In this document: piece after piece, positions 15,384 to 24,158 of the stretch
Layout: every line of letters begins with the position of its first letter
Numbering within the stretch: the first letter of the stretch is position 1
Origin: Pseudomonas viridiflava
GTDB taxonomy: Bacteria; Pseudomonadota; Gammaproteobacteria; Pseudomonadales; Pseudomonadaceae
Length of the DNA stretch: 37,194 nt
Assembly: GCF_900583165.1 (NCBI RefSeq)
Contig: NZ_UTKY01000009.1
Coordinates: 1 to 37,194 of the forward strand
Direction: 5' to 3'
The notes under the pieces: generated by a model
The model's input: the letters and a program-made list of their open reading frames with translations, nothing else
Told to the model about the DNA's origin: nothing
Databases searched by the model: none
Position numbers and translations under genes: made by a program

Positions 15384-17631
15384 GTGCCCACCACCCCGGC
15401 AACAACTGCCGCACCCGCGGCTCTGCAAACCGGTCATCAATCAACATGACCACCCCTTTGTCGTGCTGGCTGCGGATCACCCTCCCCGCCGCCTGCACGA
15501 CCTTTTGAATACCGGGGTACAGATACGTGTAGTCGTACCCCGCGCCAAAAATCGCGCCCATGCGCTGTTTCATCTGCTCATTGACCGGGTTCAATTGCGG
15601 CAGCCCCAACGTGGCGATGAACGCGCCGATCAGCCGACTTCCCGGCAAGTCGACACCCTCTCCAAACGCCCCTCCCAACACGGCAAACCCCACACCCTGG
15701 CTGTGTTGGGTGAACTGGTCGAGAAAGCCCTGACGGGCGGTTTCGTTCATGCCGCGCGATTGTTGCCATATTGGGATGTGCGGGTAGCGTTCGACGAGCA
15801 ATTGCGCCACTTGTTGCAGGTAATCAAAGCTTGAGAAAAACGCCAGGTAGTTCCCCGGTTGGTGGGCGAATTGTGTCGCGACCAACTCGACGATGGGTGC
15901 CAGCGAGGCGTGGCGGTGGGCAAAGCGCGTTGAGATTTCATCGACGATGCGCACGTGCAATTGTTCGGCCTTGAAGGGTGATTCCACGTCAACCCAGGCG
16001 GTGTCCGCCGGCAACCCCAACAGGTCGGCGTAATAGTGCCGGGGGCTCAGTGTTGCTGAAAACAGCACGCTGCTGCGGGCGGCGGTCAAGCGGGGGCGGA
16101 TGAATTCGGCGGGCACCACGTTGCGCAGGCACAGGGTTGAGCTGCTGCGTTTGCCCGTGAGCTGGCGCTTGCTGATGTCGAAGATAAAGTGCTCGTTGAA
16201 CAGCTCGGCGACCTTGCTAAATTGCAGCGCCTCAAAGTAGAAGGCTTGCAGGTCGCCGCTGAGTGCTTCGGGGTGGTCGTTGAAGTGGTCGCCCATGGCG
16301 CTGGCGCAGAGGCTCAAAGCTTGCAGGAATTTCTCGGGGCGAGTGGCATAGGCCTGGTACGGCGCGATCTGGTCCTTGTGCAGCGCGTTCCATTCACGGT
16401 TGAGGCGTTGCAAGGGTTTCTTCAACGACTCGGGTGCGGTGTCGCGAAGGGTCTTGAGGCTGTACTGGTCGAGGCTGGCGCTGTACATCGAGCGGGCGCG
16501 TTCCACCAGGTTGTGGGCTTCGTCCACCAGCACCGCGACGCGCCATTGGTTGAGTTGGGCCAGGCCGAAGAGCATGGCGCCAAAGTCGAAGTAGTAGTTG
16601 TAATCAGCGACCACCAGGTCGGCCCATCGCGCCATTTCCTGGCTCAGGTAATAGGGGCACACGTCGTGGGCCAGGGCGACCTCCCGCAGGTTGCGTTGGT
16701 CCAGCAGGCGCACCTGGGACGCGGCAATGCGGGCAGCCGGCAAACGGTCATAGAAACCCTTGGCCAAGGGGCAGGATTCGCCGTGGCAGGCTTTGTCGAG
16801 GTGTTCGCAGGCTTTGTCCCGAGCCACCAGCTCCAACACGCGCAACGACAGGTCCTGGTTATTGGCATATAGCACTTGGGCGGCATCGAGGGCGAGTTTG
16901 CGGCCCGGGGTCTTGGCGGTGAGGAAGAACAGCTTGTCCAGTTGTTGGGGCGCGAGCGCCTTGAGCAGCGGGAAGATCGTGCCGATGGTCTTGCCGATAC
17001 CGGTCGGCGCCTGGGCCATCAGGCAACGGCCGGTGCTGACGGACTTGTAAACGGTTTCGGCGAGGGTGCGTTGGCCGGTACGAAATTCAGCATGCGGGAA
17101 GCCAAGTGCCTGCGCCGCAGTGTTGCGTGCTTCGCGGTGTTGCATCTCCTGCTGAGCCCAACCGAGAAACAACGCACATTGCTGGTTGAAGAAAGGCTCC
17201 AGCTCGGCGGCCTGAAAATGTTGGTTCAACAGCGTCTCGCCTTCACCGACGATATCGAAATAAACCAATGCCAGATTGATCTCGCTCAAGCCGAGCTTCT
17301 GGCACATAAGCCAGCCGTACACCTTGAGCTGAGCCCAGTGCAGTTGCCGATGATTGGCGGGCTGGGCGTCGAGGTCGCCACGATAGGTTTTTACTTCTTC
17401 GAGGCGGTTGGCGTCCGGGTCGTAGCCATCTGCCCTGCCCCGCACCTTGAGTTGTTGGTACTCGCCTTCCAGCGCCACTTCGTTCTGATAGTGCGCATTG
17501 CGCCGAGAGGCCACGGTGCGGTGGCCAACAATGCCTTCCTGGGCGCTGGGTGACGGGGTAAAGCGCAGGTCGAGGTCGCCGACCTTGGCCGTGAACTCAC
17601 ACAGCGCCCGCACGGCCACGCTGTAGCTCAA
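15376..17631 (-). CDS. DinG/XPD-type Fe-S DNA helicase fused to an N-terminal PD-(D/E)XK nuclease
   Basis: 751 residues. About 45-110 hold a RecB/Cas4-type nuclease signature: GRADGY (Asp68), LEEVKTY (Glu79, Lys81) and QLKVY (Gln101, Tyr105). The helicase has Walker A APTGIGKT (about 208-215), four cysteines placed as in XPD iron-sulphur domains (275, 282, 287, 325), the DEAH box VDEAHN (about 369-374) and a final AGRVIRSQHDKG motif VI. It would unwind and cut branched or damaged DNA in a 5'-3' Rad3-like manner. Its ATG overlaps the TGA of the upstream fan1 gene (ATGA), so the two are translationally coupled. It may be annotated simply as ATP-dependent DNA helicase. Confidence 0.88.
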   Translation of the reverse strand: MSYSVAVRALCEFTAKVGDLDLRFTPSPSAQEGIVGHRTVASRRNAHYQNEVALEGEYQQLKVRGRADGYDPDANRLEEVKTYRGDLDAQPANHRQLHWAQLKVYGWLMCQKLGLSEINLALVYFDIVGEGETLLNQHFQAAELEPFFNQQCALFLGWAQQEMQHREARNTAAQALGFPHAEFRTGQRTLAETVYKSVSTGRCLMAQAPTGIGKTIGTIFPLLKALAPQQLDKLFFLTAKTPGRKLALDAAQVLYANNQDLSLRVLELVARDKACEHLDKACHGESCPLAKGFYDRLPAARIAASQVRLLDQRNLREVALAHDVCPYYLSQEMARWADLVVADYNYYFDFGAMLFGLAQLNQWRVAVLVDEAHNLVERARSMYSASLDQYSLKTLRDTAPESLKKPLQRLNREWNALHKDQIAPYQAYATRPEKFLQALSLCASAMGDHFNDHPEALSGDLQAFYFEALQFSKVAELFNEHFIFDISKRQLTGKRSSSTLCLRNVVPAEFIRPRLTAARSSVLFSATLSPRHYYADLLGLPADTAWVDVESPFKAEQLHVRIVDEISTRFAHRHASLAPIVELVATQFAHQPGNYLAFFSSFDYLQQVAQLLVERYPHIPIWQQSRGMNETARQGFLDQFTQHSQGVGFAVLGGAFGEGVDLPGSRLIGAFIATLGLPQLNPVNEQMKQRMGAIFGAGYDYTYLYPGIQKVVQAAGRVIRSQHDKGVVMLIDDRFAEPRVRQLLPGWWALT

Positions 17632-19277
17632 GCCGGTTGCTCCGCCCAGCGCACGTAGCAGACGGTGACCGGCATCTGGTATTCGCCGCAGAACTCCAGC
17701 CAGCGCAATTGGTTGTCTTGCAAGCGATCGCCGGGACCTTTGACTTCGATCATGCGGTAGGTCTTTTGCGCGGGCCAGAACTGGATCAGGTCTGGCATGC
17801 CGGTGCGATTGGCGCGGATATCCAGCAACAGGCGTTCAAACCAGCAGCGCAGATGTTCGGCGGGCAGGCATTCCAAGGCTTGTTCCAGCAGCTCTTCGGT
17901 GAGCAGGCTCCAGAACACGAAAGGTGATTGGACGCCCCATTTATCCCGGTAGCGCTGGCGCACGGTGCCCTTGTAGCGCTCATCCTGCAATTGCTCGAAA
18001 CACGCAGCGAACAACGGTGCACGACGCTGGTGGAAATCTTCACTGTGCAAATCCGCAGGCCCGCGCTGGAACGGGTGAAAAAACGAACCTGGCAGCGGCG
18101 CAAAAATCACGTCCCAGCACAGCAGACCAAACAGCGAGTTGATCAGGCCGTTCTCGACGTAGTGCACCGGGCCGTCAGGTTCGTTTAGGTGGGCTTGGAC
18201 GCAGTACTCCACCGACATCAGGGAGGCCGGCGTGGCCAGATCCAGGTCCAGCCGTGTCACAGGACGGGGTTTGGTTTTGGGCAAGGCCGGTTCACCGAGT
18301 TTGCGGCGCAGGCGCGGCAGCACACGCAACAGGTGTTGCTGTTCGGCGGCGCTCTCCGGCGCCTGTTGCGCCGTCACCAACAGGGCCATGGCCTGGGGGT
18401 AATTTTCTTGGCGTTCCAGCACGCGGATCAAGCGCGAGCGGGCGCCGGGGTGGGCGCAGGTTTGGTAGATCTGCTGCGCCAGGTCCAGCTCGGCCATCCG
18501 TTCGCAATACTGACCGAGTTGAAACAACAGCTTGGCGCGGCGTTTTTCCAACCAGGGGTTATCGGTGCTGAACGTCGCAATGTCGGCCAGCACCGCCTCC
18601 AACGGCCCGCCGGTTTCAAAGGCTTGCTGGCATTGGTGCAGGAATAGAAAGCCGTGTACGTCATCGCGGCTTCGCAAGCCCCGGGACTCGGCGCAGATCT
18701 CGACTTTTTCGTAGGTGTAGATGCCCAGGTCAGCCAGCACGAACTCGGACCAGTCCTGATGCAGGTTACCGAAGAACATCAGGCGCAGGCGGTCGCAGAG
18801 TTGCATCACGCTCAGGCTGTACAGCGTGTCGGTTAGGTCAGGGCACCAGGCGGCGAAGCAGCGAGGTTCAGTAAAGTGCACCGCCAACCCTTCAAGCCAG
18901 TCGGTTTTCTTACCTTTGGGCTGCTCGATCCAGGGCTTGAACGCGCTGAGAATTTCGCTTTTTTGCAGCAAGCCGAACAGTTCCTCAAACGCCAGTGGGC
19001 ATTGATCCAACACCCAGCCCAATGCCAGCAACGGTTTAGCCGCCGCGTGGGGGCAGCCGATCTCGACATAACTGAGTTTGCCGGCACGAAAATGCACGCC
19101 TTTGCGCATCACCATGCGCACCAATAATGCCTGAGAAGCTTGCGGCAGCCTGTCGAATTGCTGAATGAAATGCTGTTCGTCAGGGTCGAGCAAATCGGCA
19201 TAACGTTGCCCCAGCCAATGCAGGACCTGGCGGAAGTTATGCAGGTAATAGAGCGGGTCGTCGAGGGGGTTGGCCAT
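17628..19277 (-). CDS. fan1: FAN1-like VRR-NUC structure-specific nuclease
   Basis: 549 residues, close to the length of Pseudomonas FAN1. The C-terminal 56 residues are the VRR-NUC domain: MPDLIQF (Asp496) and YRMIEVKGPGDRL (Glu511, Lys513), then DNQLRW. This is the PD-x14-EVK active site of a nuclease acting on 5' flaps and interstrand crosslinks. The N-terminal two-thirds is helical (SAP/TPR-like regions of FAN1), including QYCERMAELDLAQQIYQTCA. No strong ribosome site precedes the ATG at 19277. The ATGA overlap with the helicase gene suggests a joint crosslink or branched-DNA repair unit. Confidence 0.88.
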   Translation of the reverse strand: MANPLDDPLYYLHNFRQVLHWLGQRYADLLDPDEQHFIQQFDRLPQASQALLVRMVMRKGVHFRAGKLSYVEIGCPHAAAKPLLALGWVLDQCPLAFEELFGLLQKSEILSAFKPWIEQPKGKKTDWLEGLAVHFTEPRCFAAWCPDLTDTLYSLSVMQLCDRLRLMFFGNLHQDWSEFVLADLGIYTYEKVEICAESRGLRSRDDVHGFLFLHQCQQAFETGGPLEAVLADIATFSTDNPWLEKRRAKLLFQLGQYCERMAELDLAQQIYQTCAHPGARSRLIRVLERQENYPQAMALLVTAQQAPESAAEQQHLLRVLPRLRRKLGEPALPKTKPRPVTRLDLDLATPASLMSVEYCVQAHLNEPDGPVHYVENGLINSLFGLLCWDVIFAPLPGSFFHPFQRGPADLHSEDFHQRRAPLFAACFEQLQDERYKGTVRQRYRDKWGVQSPFVFWSLLTEELLEQALECLPAEHLRCWFERLLLDIRANRTGMPDLIQFWPAQKTYRMIEVKGPGDRLQDNQLRWLEFCGEYQMPVTVCYVRWAEQPA

Positions 19278-19418
19278 GGCGCACAGAGGTCGAATACTGG
19301 TTATGCATACAGAGTGCCGTCAGCATCGGCTTGTTGCAATCGGTAATAGATAAATGGCGCACGCAACTTTCTGTATAAAAGTGATCAGATGGGGAAGCCG
19401 ATCGCGTAAAATTTGTGG

Positions 19419-19445
19419 CCCGCGGCCTCTGGCGCGGGATTTTTC
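19419..19445 (+). terminator. Terminator-like hairpin in the leader of the lipoprotein gene
   Basis: CCCGCG (19419-19424) pairs with CGCGGG (19433-19438), followed by ATTTTTCT. It lies 20 bases before the lipoprotein start, so it could attenuate the gene or end a short leader RNA. The stem is only six pairs. Confidence 0.4.
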
Positions 19446-19464
19446 TGGGTTAAAGGTAAGGTTT

Positions 19465-19689
19465 ATGAACATGAAGAATTTGGGTCTGCCACTGGTTGCA
19501 CTCACTTTTCTGTTAATGAGCGGTTGCGCAACGCAAACCGTGGTGACATTGCAAAACGGCACGCAGTATTTGACCAAGGACCAACCCAAGACCGCTACCG
19601 CCGATGGTTTTTATGAATTTACTGACATCGCCGGCAAACGCGTGCGGGTGAAGGCTGCAGATGTAGCGACCGTCATCAAGGAAAAATGA
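19465..19689 (+). CDS. YgdI/YgdR-family small lipoprotein
   Basis: 74 residues starting MNMKNLGLPLVALTFLLMSG with a lipobox LMSGC; Cys21 would be lipidated after signal peptidase II cleavage. The mature part (VVTLQNGTQYLTKDQPKT; then GFYEFTDIAGKRVRV) is the DUF903 beta-barrel fold of YgdI/YgdR. AAGG precedes the ATG at 19465; a second ATG two codons later could also serve. It is probably anchored in the outer membrane. Such lipoproteins are abundant but their role is poorly known. A strong hairpin ends the gene. Confidence 0.88.
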   Translation: MNMKNLGLPLVALTFLLMSGCATQTVVTLQNGTQYLTKDQPKTATADGFYEFTDIAGKRVRVKAADVATVIKEK

Positions 19690-19700
19690 CCCGCGCAACC

Positions 19701-19738
19701 CCATGTGGGAGGCGCGTGCCCCTCCCACATGGGATTTT
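19701..19738. terminator. Strong terminator between convergent genes
   Basis: CCATGTGGGAGG (19701-19712) pairs perfectly over 12 bp with CCTCCCACATGG (19721-19732), followed by GATTTTCT. It lies between the lipoprotein stop and the end of the minus-strand binding-protein gene, so it may stop transcription from both sides. The GTGGGAGG sequence resembles a single REP arm. Confidence 0.75.
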
Positions 19739-19750
19739 CTGCAGTTGGTT

Positions 19751-20830
19751 TCAGCGGCCGGTGCGAATGGTGTTCCAAACCCGCGTACGAATCCGGTCGA
19801 TGTTCAGCGGCATCGCTTCCAACGCAAACAACTTGCCCATCATTTCCTCGCTCGGGTAAATCTTGGTGTCGGCCTTGATTTCAGGGGCTACCAAGCTGTC
19901 AGCCGCGCTGTTGCCGTTGGCGTAGTGCACCGAGTTGGTGATGTCCGCCATCACTTGGGGTTCCAGCAGGTAGTTCATGAACGCGTAGCCGGCCTTTTCA
20001 TCCGGTGCGTCGGCAGGCATGGCCACCATGTCGAACCAGATCGCCGCGCCTTCCTTCGGGATCTGATAACCGATCTTCACGCCGTTCTTGGCTTCCTTGG
20101 CCCGGCTTTCGGCCTGCAGCACGTCACCCGAAAACCCCACCGCTACACAGATATCGCCGTTGGCTAAATCGCCGGTGTATTTCGAGGAATGGAAGTACGC
20201 CACATACGGTCGCACTTTCATCAGCAGCGCCTCGGCTTTCTTGTAGTCCTCAGGCTTTTTGCTGTGGGGTGGCAGCCCAAGGTAATTCAGCGCAATCGGC
20301 AACAATTCCGGGCCGTTGTCCAGGATCGCCACCCCGCACTTGCTGAGTTTTTCCATGTACTCGGGTTTGAAGATCAAATCCCAGGAGTCCACCGGTGCGT
20401 TGTCCCCCAGCACCGCCTTGACCTTGTCAATGTTGTAGCCGATGCCGGTGCTACCCCACAGGTACGGGAAGCCATGAGCGTTGCCCGGGTCGTTGTTTTC
20501 CAGAGCCTTGAGCAGCACCGGGTTGAGGTTCTTCCAGTTCGGCAATTGGCTCTTGTCGAGCTTTTTCAGGGCGCCACCCTGAATCTGCCGGGCCATGAAG
20601 TGGTTGGACGGGAACACCACGTCATACCCCGAGTTACCGGTCATCAACTTGCCATCAAGGGTCTCGTTGCTGTCGTACACGTCGTAGCTGAAGCCGATGC
20701 CGGTCTGCTTCTGGAAGTTTTTAGTGGTGTCCGGCGCAATGTAGCTGGACCAGTTGTAGATCTTCACCGTCTCGGCGGCCTGGCCGATAGAGGCCACCAA
20801 CATCAAGGGCAACAGGGCAATGGCTTTCAT
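19751..20830 (-). CDS. Polyamine-type ABC transporter periplasmic binding protein (PotF/SpuD-like)
   Basis: 359 residues with a signal peptide (MKAIALLPLMLVASIGQAA). The mature protein opens with ETVKIYNWSSYIAPDTTKNF, the typical start of PotF/SpuD/SpuE proteins, and contains YDVVFPSNHFMARQ and FPYLWGSTGIGYN from the ligand cleft. It would capture putrescine, spermidine or a similar amine in the periplasm. No permease or ATPase genes are adjacent, so it must share a transporter encoded elsewhere or act as an orphan receptor. It is the last gene of an operon with a cupin and an amine oxidase, which supports an amine substrate. Confidence 0.9.
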   Translation of the reverse strand: MKAIALLPLMLVASIGQAAETVKIYNWSSYIAPDTTKNFQKQTGIGFSYDVYDSNETLDGKLMTGNSGYDVVFPSNHFMARQIQGGALKKLDKSQLPNWKNLNPVLLKALENNDPGNAHGFPYLWGSTGIGYNIDKVKAVLGDNAPVDSWDLIFKPEYMEKLSKCGVAILDNGPELLPIALNYLGLPPHSKKPEDYKKAEALLMKVRPYVAYFHSSKYTGDLANGDICVAVGFSGDVLQAESRAKEAKNGVKIGYQIPKEGAAIWFDMVAMPADAPDEKAGYAFMNYLLEPQVMADITNSVHYANGNSAADSLVAPEIKADTKIYPSEEMMGKLFALEAMPLNIDRIRTRVWNTIRTGR

Positions 20831-20890
20831 GGTTCGATTTCCTGGCGGTTTTAGGGCTGTTCTTATGGCAGGCGATCAAGGATCAAAGCG

Positions 20891-21232
20891 TTACAGAATC
20901 AATACGTAGGTCTTGCGCACCGTTTGCTGGATATCCCAGATGCCGGTGCTATTGGCTGGCAACATCAGTGCATCGCCGGCTTCTAGGTGGATGACTTCAC
21001 CGGTGTCGGGGGTGAAGGTGCAGCGGCCCTGGATAAAGTGGCAAAACTCCTGGGATTTGATCTGGCGCCGCCAGCGGCCTGGGGTGCATGCCCAGATACC
21101 GGTCTCGACGCCATCGGTACGCTCAACGCTTAAGGTCGAGGCCACGGCAATAGGTTCGCCCAAGGGCACGGCCACCGGTGATGAGTCCGGCAGGTGGGCA
21201 TTCAGCGCGTCTTTGAATTGAGTGATGCTCAT
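20891..21232 (-). CDS. Cupin-domain protein (polyamine operon)
   Basis: 113 residues from the ATG at 21232. One small cupin barrel: TGIWACTPGRWRRQIKSQEF, CHFIQGRCTFTPDTGEVIHL and EAGDALMLPANSTGIWDI, the EutQ-like cupin_3 pattern found beside amine-catabolism oxidases in pseudomonads. It lacks the full His-rich metal set of classic cupins, so an enzymatic role is uncertain and it may bind a ligand. It lies 26 bases behind the FAD oxidase stop and 60 bases before the binding protein, so it is the middle gene of a three-gene operon. Confidence 0.85.
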   Translation of the reverse strand: MSITQFKDALNAHLPDSSPVAVPLGEPIAVASTLSVERTDGVETGIWACTPGRWRRQIKSQEFCHFIQGRCTFTPDTGEVIHLEAGDALMLPANSTGIWDIQQTVRKTYVLIL

Positions 21233-21258
21233 GGGTTTTCCCGTGTGAGTGAAACAAC

Positions 21259-22665
21259 TTAGTGCATGAAACCTTCCATAAACCCGGCCATGCCGGTCGC
21301 CAGCTTGCGGCGCCAAGGGGCGGAGTTGGGGTTGGCCAACACCTGGTCTTCATGGACAAAACTGCGAATGATCGCGTTGTAGCCCAACCAGCGGCACGGT
21401 TCGGGTTCCCACGGTTTGAGTGCGGCCAGGCCCTGGTCACGGATGACCCAGGGTTGGTGGGTTAAAGGGGTATCACGGCCCAGGATCAGATCGGCCAGCG
21501 TACGGCCGCCCAGATGGGTGGCGCCCACGCCCTCCCCGCCATAACCGCCGCTGAGTGCAATGCCGCTCTTGTGATCGCACAGCATGTGGGGCCTGAAATG
21601 ACGCGACATACCCAGATTGCCGCCCCACGAATGGGTAATCTTCACGTGCTTGAGCTGCGGGAACAGCTCGCCAAACAGGTAGCGACGCAACGCGACTTCG
21701 CTGTCGGTCAAATCGAAGTTGTGCCGCAGTTTGCCGGCGAACTGGTAACCGCCACGGGCGCCGAACACCAGGCGATTGTCTGCCGTGCGCTGGCCGTAGG
21801 TGACTTGGCGACTGCTTTCGCCGAACGCCTGGCCATGGCTCAGGCCGATTTCGTCCCAGGTGCTGGCAGGCAATGGCTCGGTGGCGACGATCAGGCTTTG
21901 CACCGGTAACTGGTACCGGCCCAGGGGCGGCAAGGTGTTGGCGTAGCCTTCCACCGCCGGCACCACCCAGGCGGCGCGCACGCTGGCATTGGCCGTACGC
22001 ACACTGCCGGACTGCCAGTGGGTGGCTGGGCTGTTTTCATAGATCGTCACGCCCATGCTTTCCACCACCCGCGCCAGGCCGCGTACCAGTTTGGCAGGGT
22101 TGATCGTGGCGACGTGGGGCGCATAAATGCCGCCGTAAGGCTTGGCGATGCGGATTTGATCGGCCAACTGCTCAGGGCTTAACCAGCGGTAGTCGGTTTC
22201 GGTAAGGCCCTGAGCGTAGAGTTTGTCCAGATAGGTGCGCAGGCTGCGCTCCTGCTCGGGGTAGCGTGCGGCGCAATACAGCGCGCCGCCCTTGCGGTAG
22301 TCGCAGTCGATGCCTTCGCGCGCCAGCACCTGTGCCACTTCATCGGGAATGCCATGCAGCAGGTCAAAGGAAGCGCGGCGCTGCTCGGGGTTGAGGCTTG
22401 CCAGCAGGCGGTCTTCCCCCAACAGGTTGCCCATCAGCCAGCCACCGTTGCGACCTGAGGCGCCGAAACCGGCGGTTTGCGCTTCGATGATCGCGATTTT
22501 CAGCTCAGGCGCCTGGCGTTTGAGGTAGTAGGCGGTCCACAGCCCTGTGTAACCGGCGCCGATGATGACCACGTTCACGTCCAGATCGTGTTCCAGGGAC
22601 GGCCGCGCCAACAGCGGGTCGTCCAACTGGTCCATCCATAAGCTGATGTTGCGCCATGCTGGCAT
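21259..22665 (-). CDS. FAD-dependent amine oxidoreductase (gamma-glutamylputrescine oxidase type)
   Basis: 468 residues. The N-terminal Rossmann motif VVIIGAGYTGLWTAYYL binds FAD. It is followed by FGASGRNGGWLMGN, characteristic of the PuuB/DadA-type DAO superfamily. The C-terminal half has SWGGNLGMSRHFRPH and GYGGEGVGATHLGGRTLADL, also typical of gamma-glutamylputrescine oxidases. It would oxidise an amine or a gamma-glutamylated amine to an aldehyde with release of ammonia and peroxide. It is the first gene of the operon with the cupin and the polyamine binding protein; an AraC-type gene lies just upstream on the same strand. No glutamine-synthetase-like partner is present in the window. 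Confidence 0.88.
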   Translation of the reverse strand: MPAWRNISLWMDQLDDPLLARPSLEHDLDVNVVIIGAGYTGLWTAYYLKRQAPELKIAIIEAQTAGFGASGRNGGWLMGNLLGEDRLLASLNPEQRRASFDLLHGIPDEVAQVLAREGIDCDYRKGGALYCAARYPEQERSLRTYLDKLYAQGLTETDYRWLSPEQLADQIRIAKPYGGIYAPHVATINPAKLVRGLARVVESMGVTIYENSPATHWQSGSVRTANASVRAAWVVPAVEGYANTLPPLGRYQLPVQSLIVATEPLPASTWDEIGLSHGQAFGESSRQVTYGQRTADNRLVFGARGGYQFAGKLRHNFDLTDSEVALRRYLFGELFPQLKHVKITHSWGGNLGMSRHFRPHMLCDHKSGIALSGGYGGEGVGATHLGGRTLADLILGRDTPLTHQPWVIRDQGLAALKPWEPEPCRWLGYNAIIRSFVHEDQVLANPNSAPWRRKLATGMAGFMEGFMH

Positions 22666-22714
22666 GCCCGGCTCCCCTACCTCGTTTCGATAGGGTCGAT
22701 CCTAGGGCGCGGTG

Positions 22715-23506
22715 TTATTGAATGTCTTGCGCGCGTGCACGCAAAGAAATTTGTTTAACGTACGCCTTCGGCGATTGGCCCGTGTGCTGGCGAAATGCAC
22801 TGTAAAACGCGGAGAGCGAATTAAAGCCAGCGGCAAACGCCAGGTCGTCGACCTTGATCGGCGGCGCAGCGTTATCCAGCGCGGCAAGCAAATGCTGGAG
22901 CCGCGCCTGGTTGACGTAGCGGTAGAAGCTTTGCCCCAGCACCTGGTTGAGCAGGTAAGAGATCTGGTTGCGGCTGTAGCCGCATTCTTTTGAAACCCGT
23001 TGCAGATCCAACTCCGGGTCCAGGTAGGGCTGTTTGCGCTCGAAGTATTGCTGCAAGTCATTGGCCATATGCCCCAATTGCTGAGGCGACAGGCCCAGCC
23101 GACTGACGCTTGGGCGCGTTGTCTGGGTCGGCTGCTCGTGCACCAGTGACGCATATTCATTGACCTGCCAGATCAACCCGTCGCGCACGGTGATGGCCTC
23201 ACTGGTGCGAAACGACACCAGACCGTGACCGCCACGCAAAGTGATGCGGTACTGGATATACGCGGTATCGCCGTCGGCACGAATGCGGTCGGTGTGTTCA
23301 ATGGCCTCGTCAGCTTCGCGGGGCATGCTGGCCTGCAAATACTCACGTAACTCGGCGTAACCGACTACGCGGTTCTGGAAAAAGTCGTGGTACTGGATAT
23401 CCGGGTGGTAGTAGGACATTACCCCGTCGAGGTCTCGATGCCGCCAGCACAGGTGATGGCGCAGCACCAGGTCGCTGGTAGCTTGAGTATGCTGACAATC
23501 GGACAT
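22715..23506 (-). CDS. AraC-family regulator with N-terminal SnoaL-like domain
   Basis: 263 residues from the ATG at 23506 (MSDCQHTQATSDLVLRHHLC); the frame is open further upstream but that part lacks domain similarity. Residues about 10-120 form a SnoaL/NTF2-like fold (GVMSYYHPDIQYHDFFQNRV; AIEHTDRIRADGDTAYIQYR) that could bind a small molecule. Residues about 160-255 carry the two AraC helix-turn-helix units (CGYSRNQISYLLNQVLGQSF; DDLAFAAGFNSLSAFYSAFR). It lies 49 bp upstream of the amine-oxidase operon on the same strand and probably controls it. The domain order replaces the usual cupin sensor of AraC proteins. Confidence 0.88.
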   Translation of the reverse strand: MSDCQHTQATSDLVLRHHLCWRHRDLDGVMSYYHPDIQYHDFFQNRVVGYAELREYLQASMPREADEAIEHTDRIRADGDTAYIQYRITLRGGHGLVSFRTSEAITVRDGLIWQVNEYASLVHEQPTQTTRPSVSRLGLSPQQLGHMANDLQQYFERKQPYLDPELDLQRVSKECGYSRNQISYLLNQVLGQSFYRYVNQARLQHLLAALDNAAPPIKVDDLAFAAGFNSLSAFYSAFRQHTGQSPKAYVKQISLRARAQDIQ

Positions 23507-23764
23507 AAGCGGCTCGTAGGCGATAGACGCTGGAGATTGACCAATTTTGACAGCCGCGACAATGCGCAAATATCCGTCACCGACTAGTGGCCCATTGCCC
23601 CGCTTATCAAGTAGGACATGACCCACATCAAAGTTATGGAAAACAACCGCCCAACGGAGCGAAAAAACTCACCTTCCTGTGACCTATGGGTGCTATTTTT
23701 TAGTTTTTCGACGCCACGACCAGTGAAGGTCTTGGCCCCTGCCGCGAGCAAAAGGAAGCGCTCA

Positions 23765-24036
23765 ATGAACAAGGTGGGCAACATGAACAAAGTGACGTTC
23801 CCCAATGCGTGCCAGCTGATGCGCTGGCATTTCCATCCAATGGGCTTCGAGGGCAGCATGCCGCGCCCGGTAGCATGGTTGCGCGTTTGTTCGATCGAGC
23901 AAGCGGCGAGACGCTGATTGCCATCGCGGGGATCCCCTGTGCCACGGTGATGAATGCCGCGGACGTCGAGCGGATTATCGAGGCGGTGGAGGATGAATTG
24001 GAGGCGTTCGTGCCGCCGCTGTCATTGCGGGCCTGA
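23765..24036 (+). pseudogene. DUF1652-type protein gene with a frameshift
   Basis: The ATG at 23765 has AAGGA seven bases upstream and reads MNKVGNMNKVTFPNACQLMR then WHFHPMGFEGSM. At about 23860-23866 the similarity jumps phase, and the other frame continues APGSMVARLFDRASGETLIA, then GIPCATVMNAADVERIIEAV, to the TGA ending at 24036. Joined together this is a complete DUF1652-like protein of about 90 residues (a Pseudomonas family of small proteins of unknown role). One base seems lost, or two gained, after ATGCC. As written, translation ends in a false tail at 23917. It could be a true mutation or a sequencing error. Confidence 0.75.
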
Positions 24037-24063
24037 AACTGCCTTTACAGGTTAGTGGGGAAA

Positions 24064-24156
24064 AATGTGGGAGGGGGCTTGCCCCCGATAGCGGAGGGTC
24101 AGTCAATGATGTGCAGACTGAAACACCGCCATCGGGAGCAAGCCCCCTCCCACATT
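24064..24156. repeat. REPIN (inverted pair of GTGGGAGGGGGCTTGC units)
   Basis: The left unit starts AATGTGGGAGGGGGCTTGCC and the right unit is its reverse complement ending CCCCTCCCACATT, with a short spacer. This is the common fluorescens-group REPIN type. It ends two bases after the stop of the UvrD-like gene on the minus strand, so it may stabilise that mRNA or terminate it. Confidence 0.9.
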
Positions 24157-24158
24157 GA

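Noticed and set aside
23660..23710. A/T-rich inverted repeat upstream of the DUF1652-type gene
   Set aside because: Arms are mainly A and T runs with unequal lengths; too weak to call an operator or terminator.
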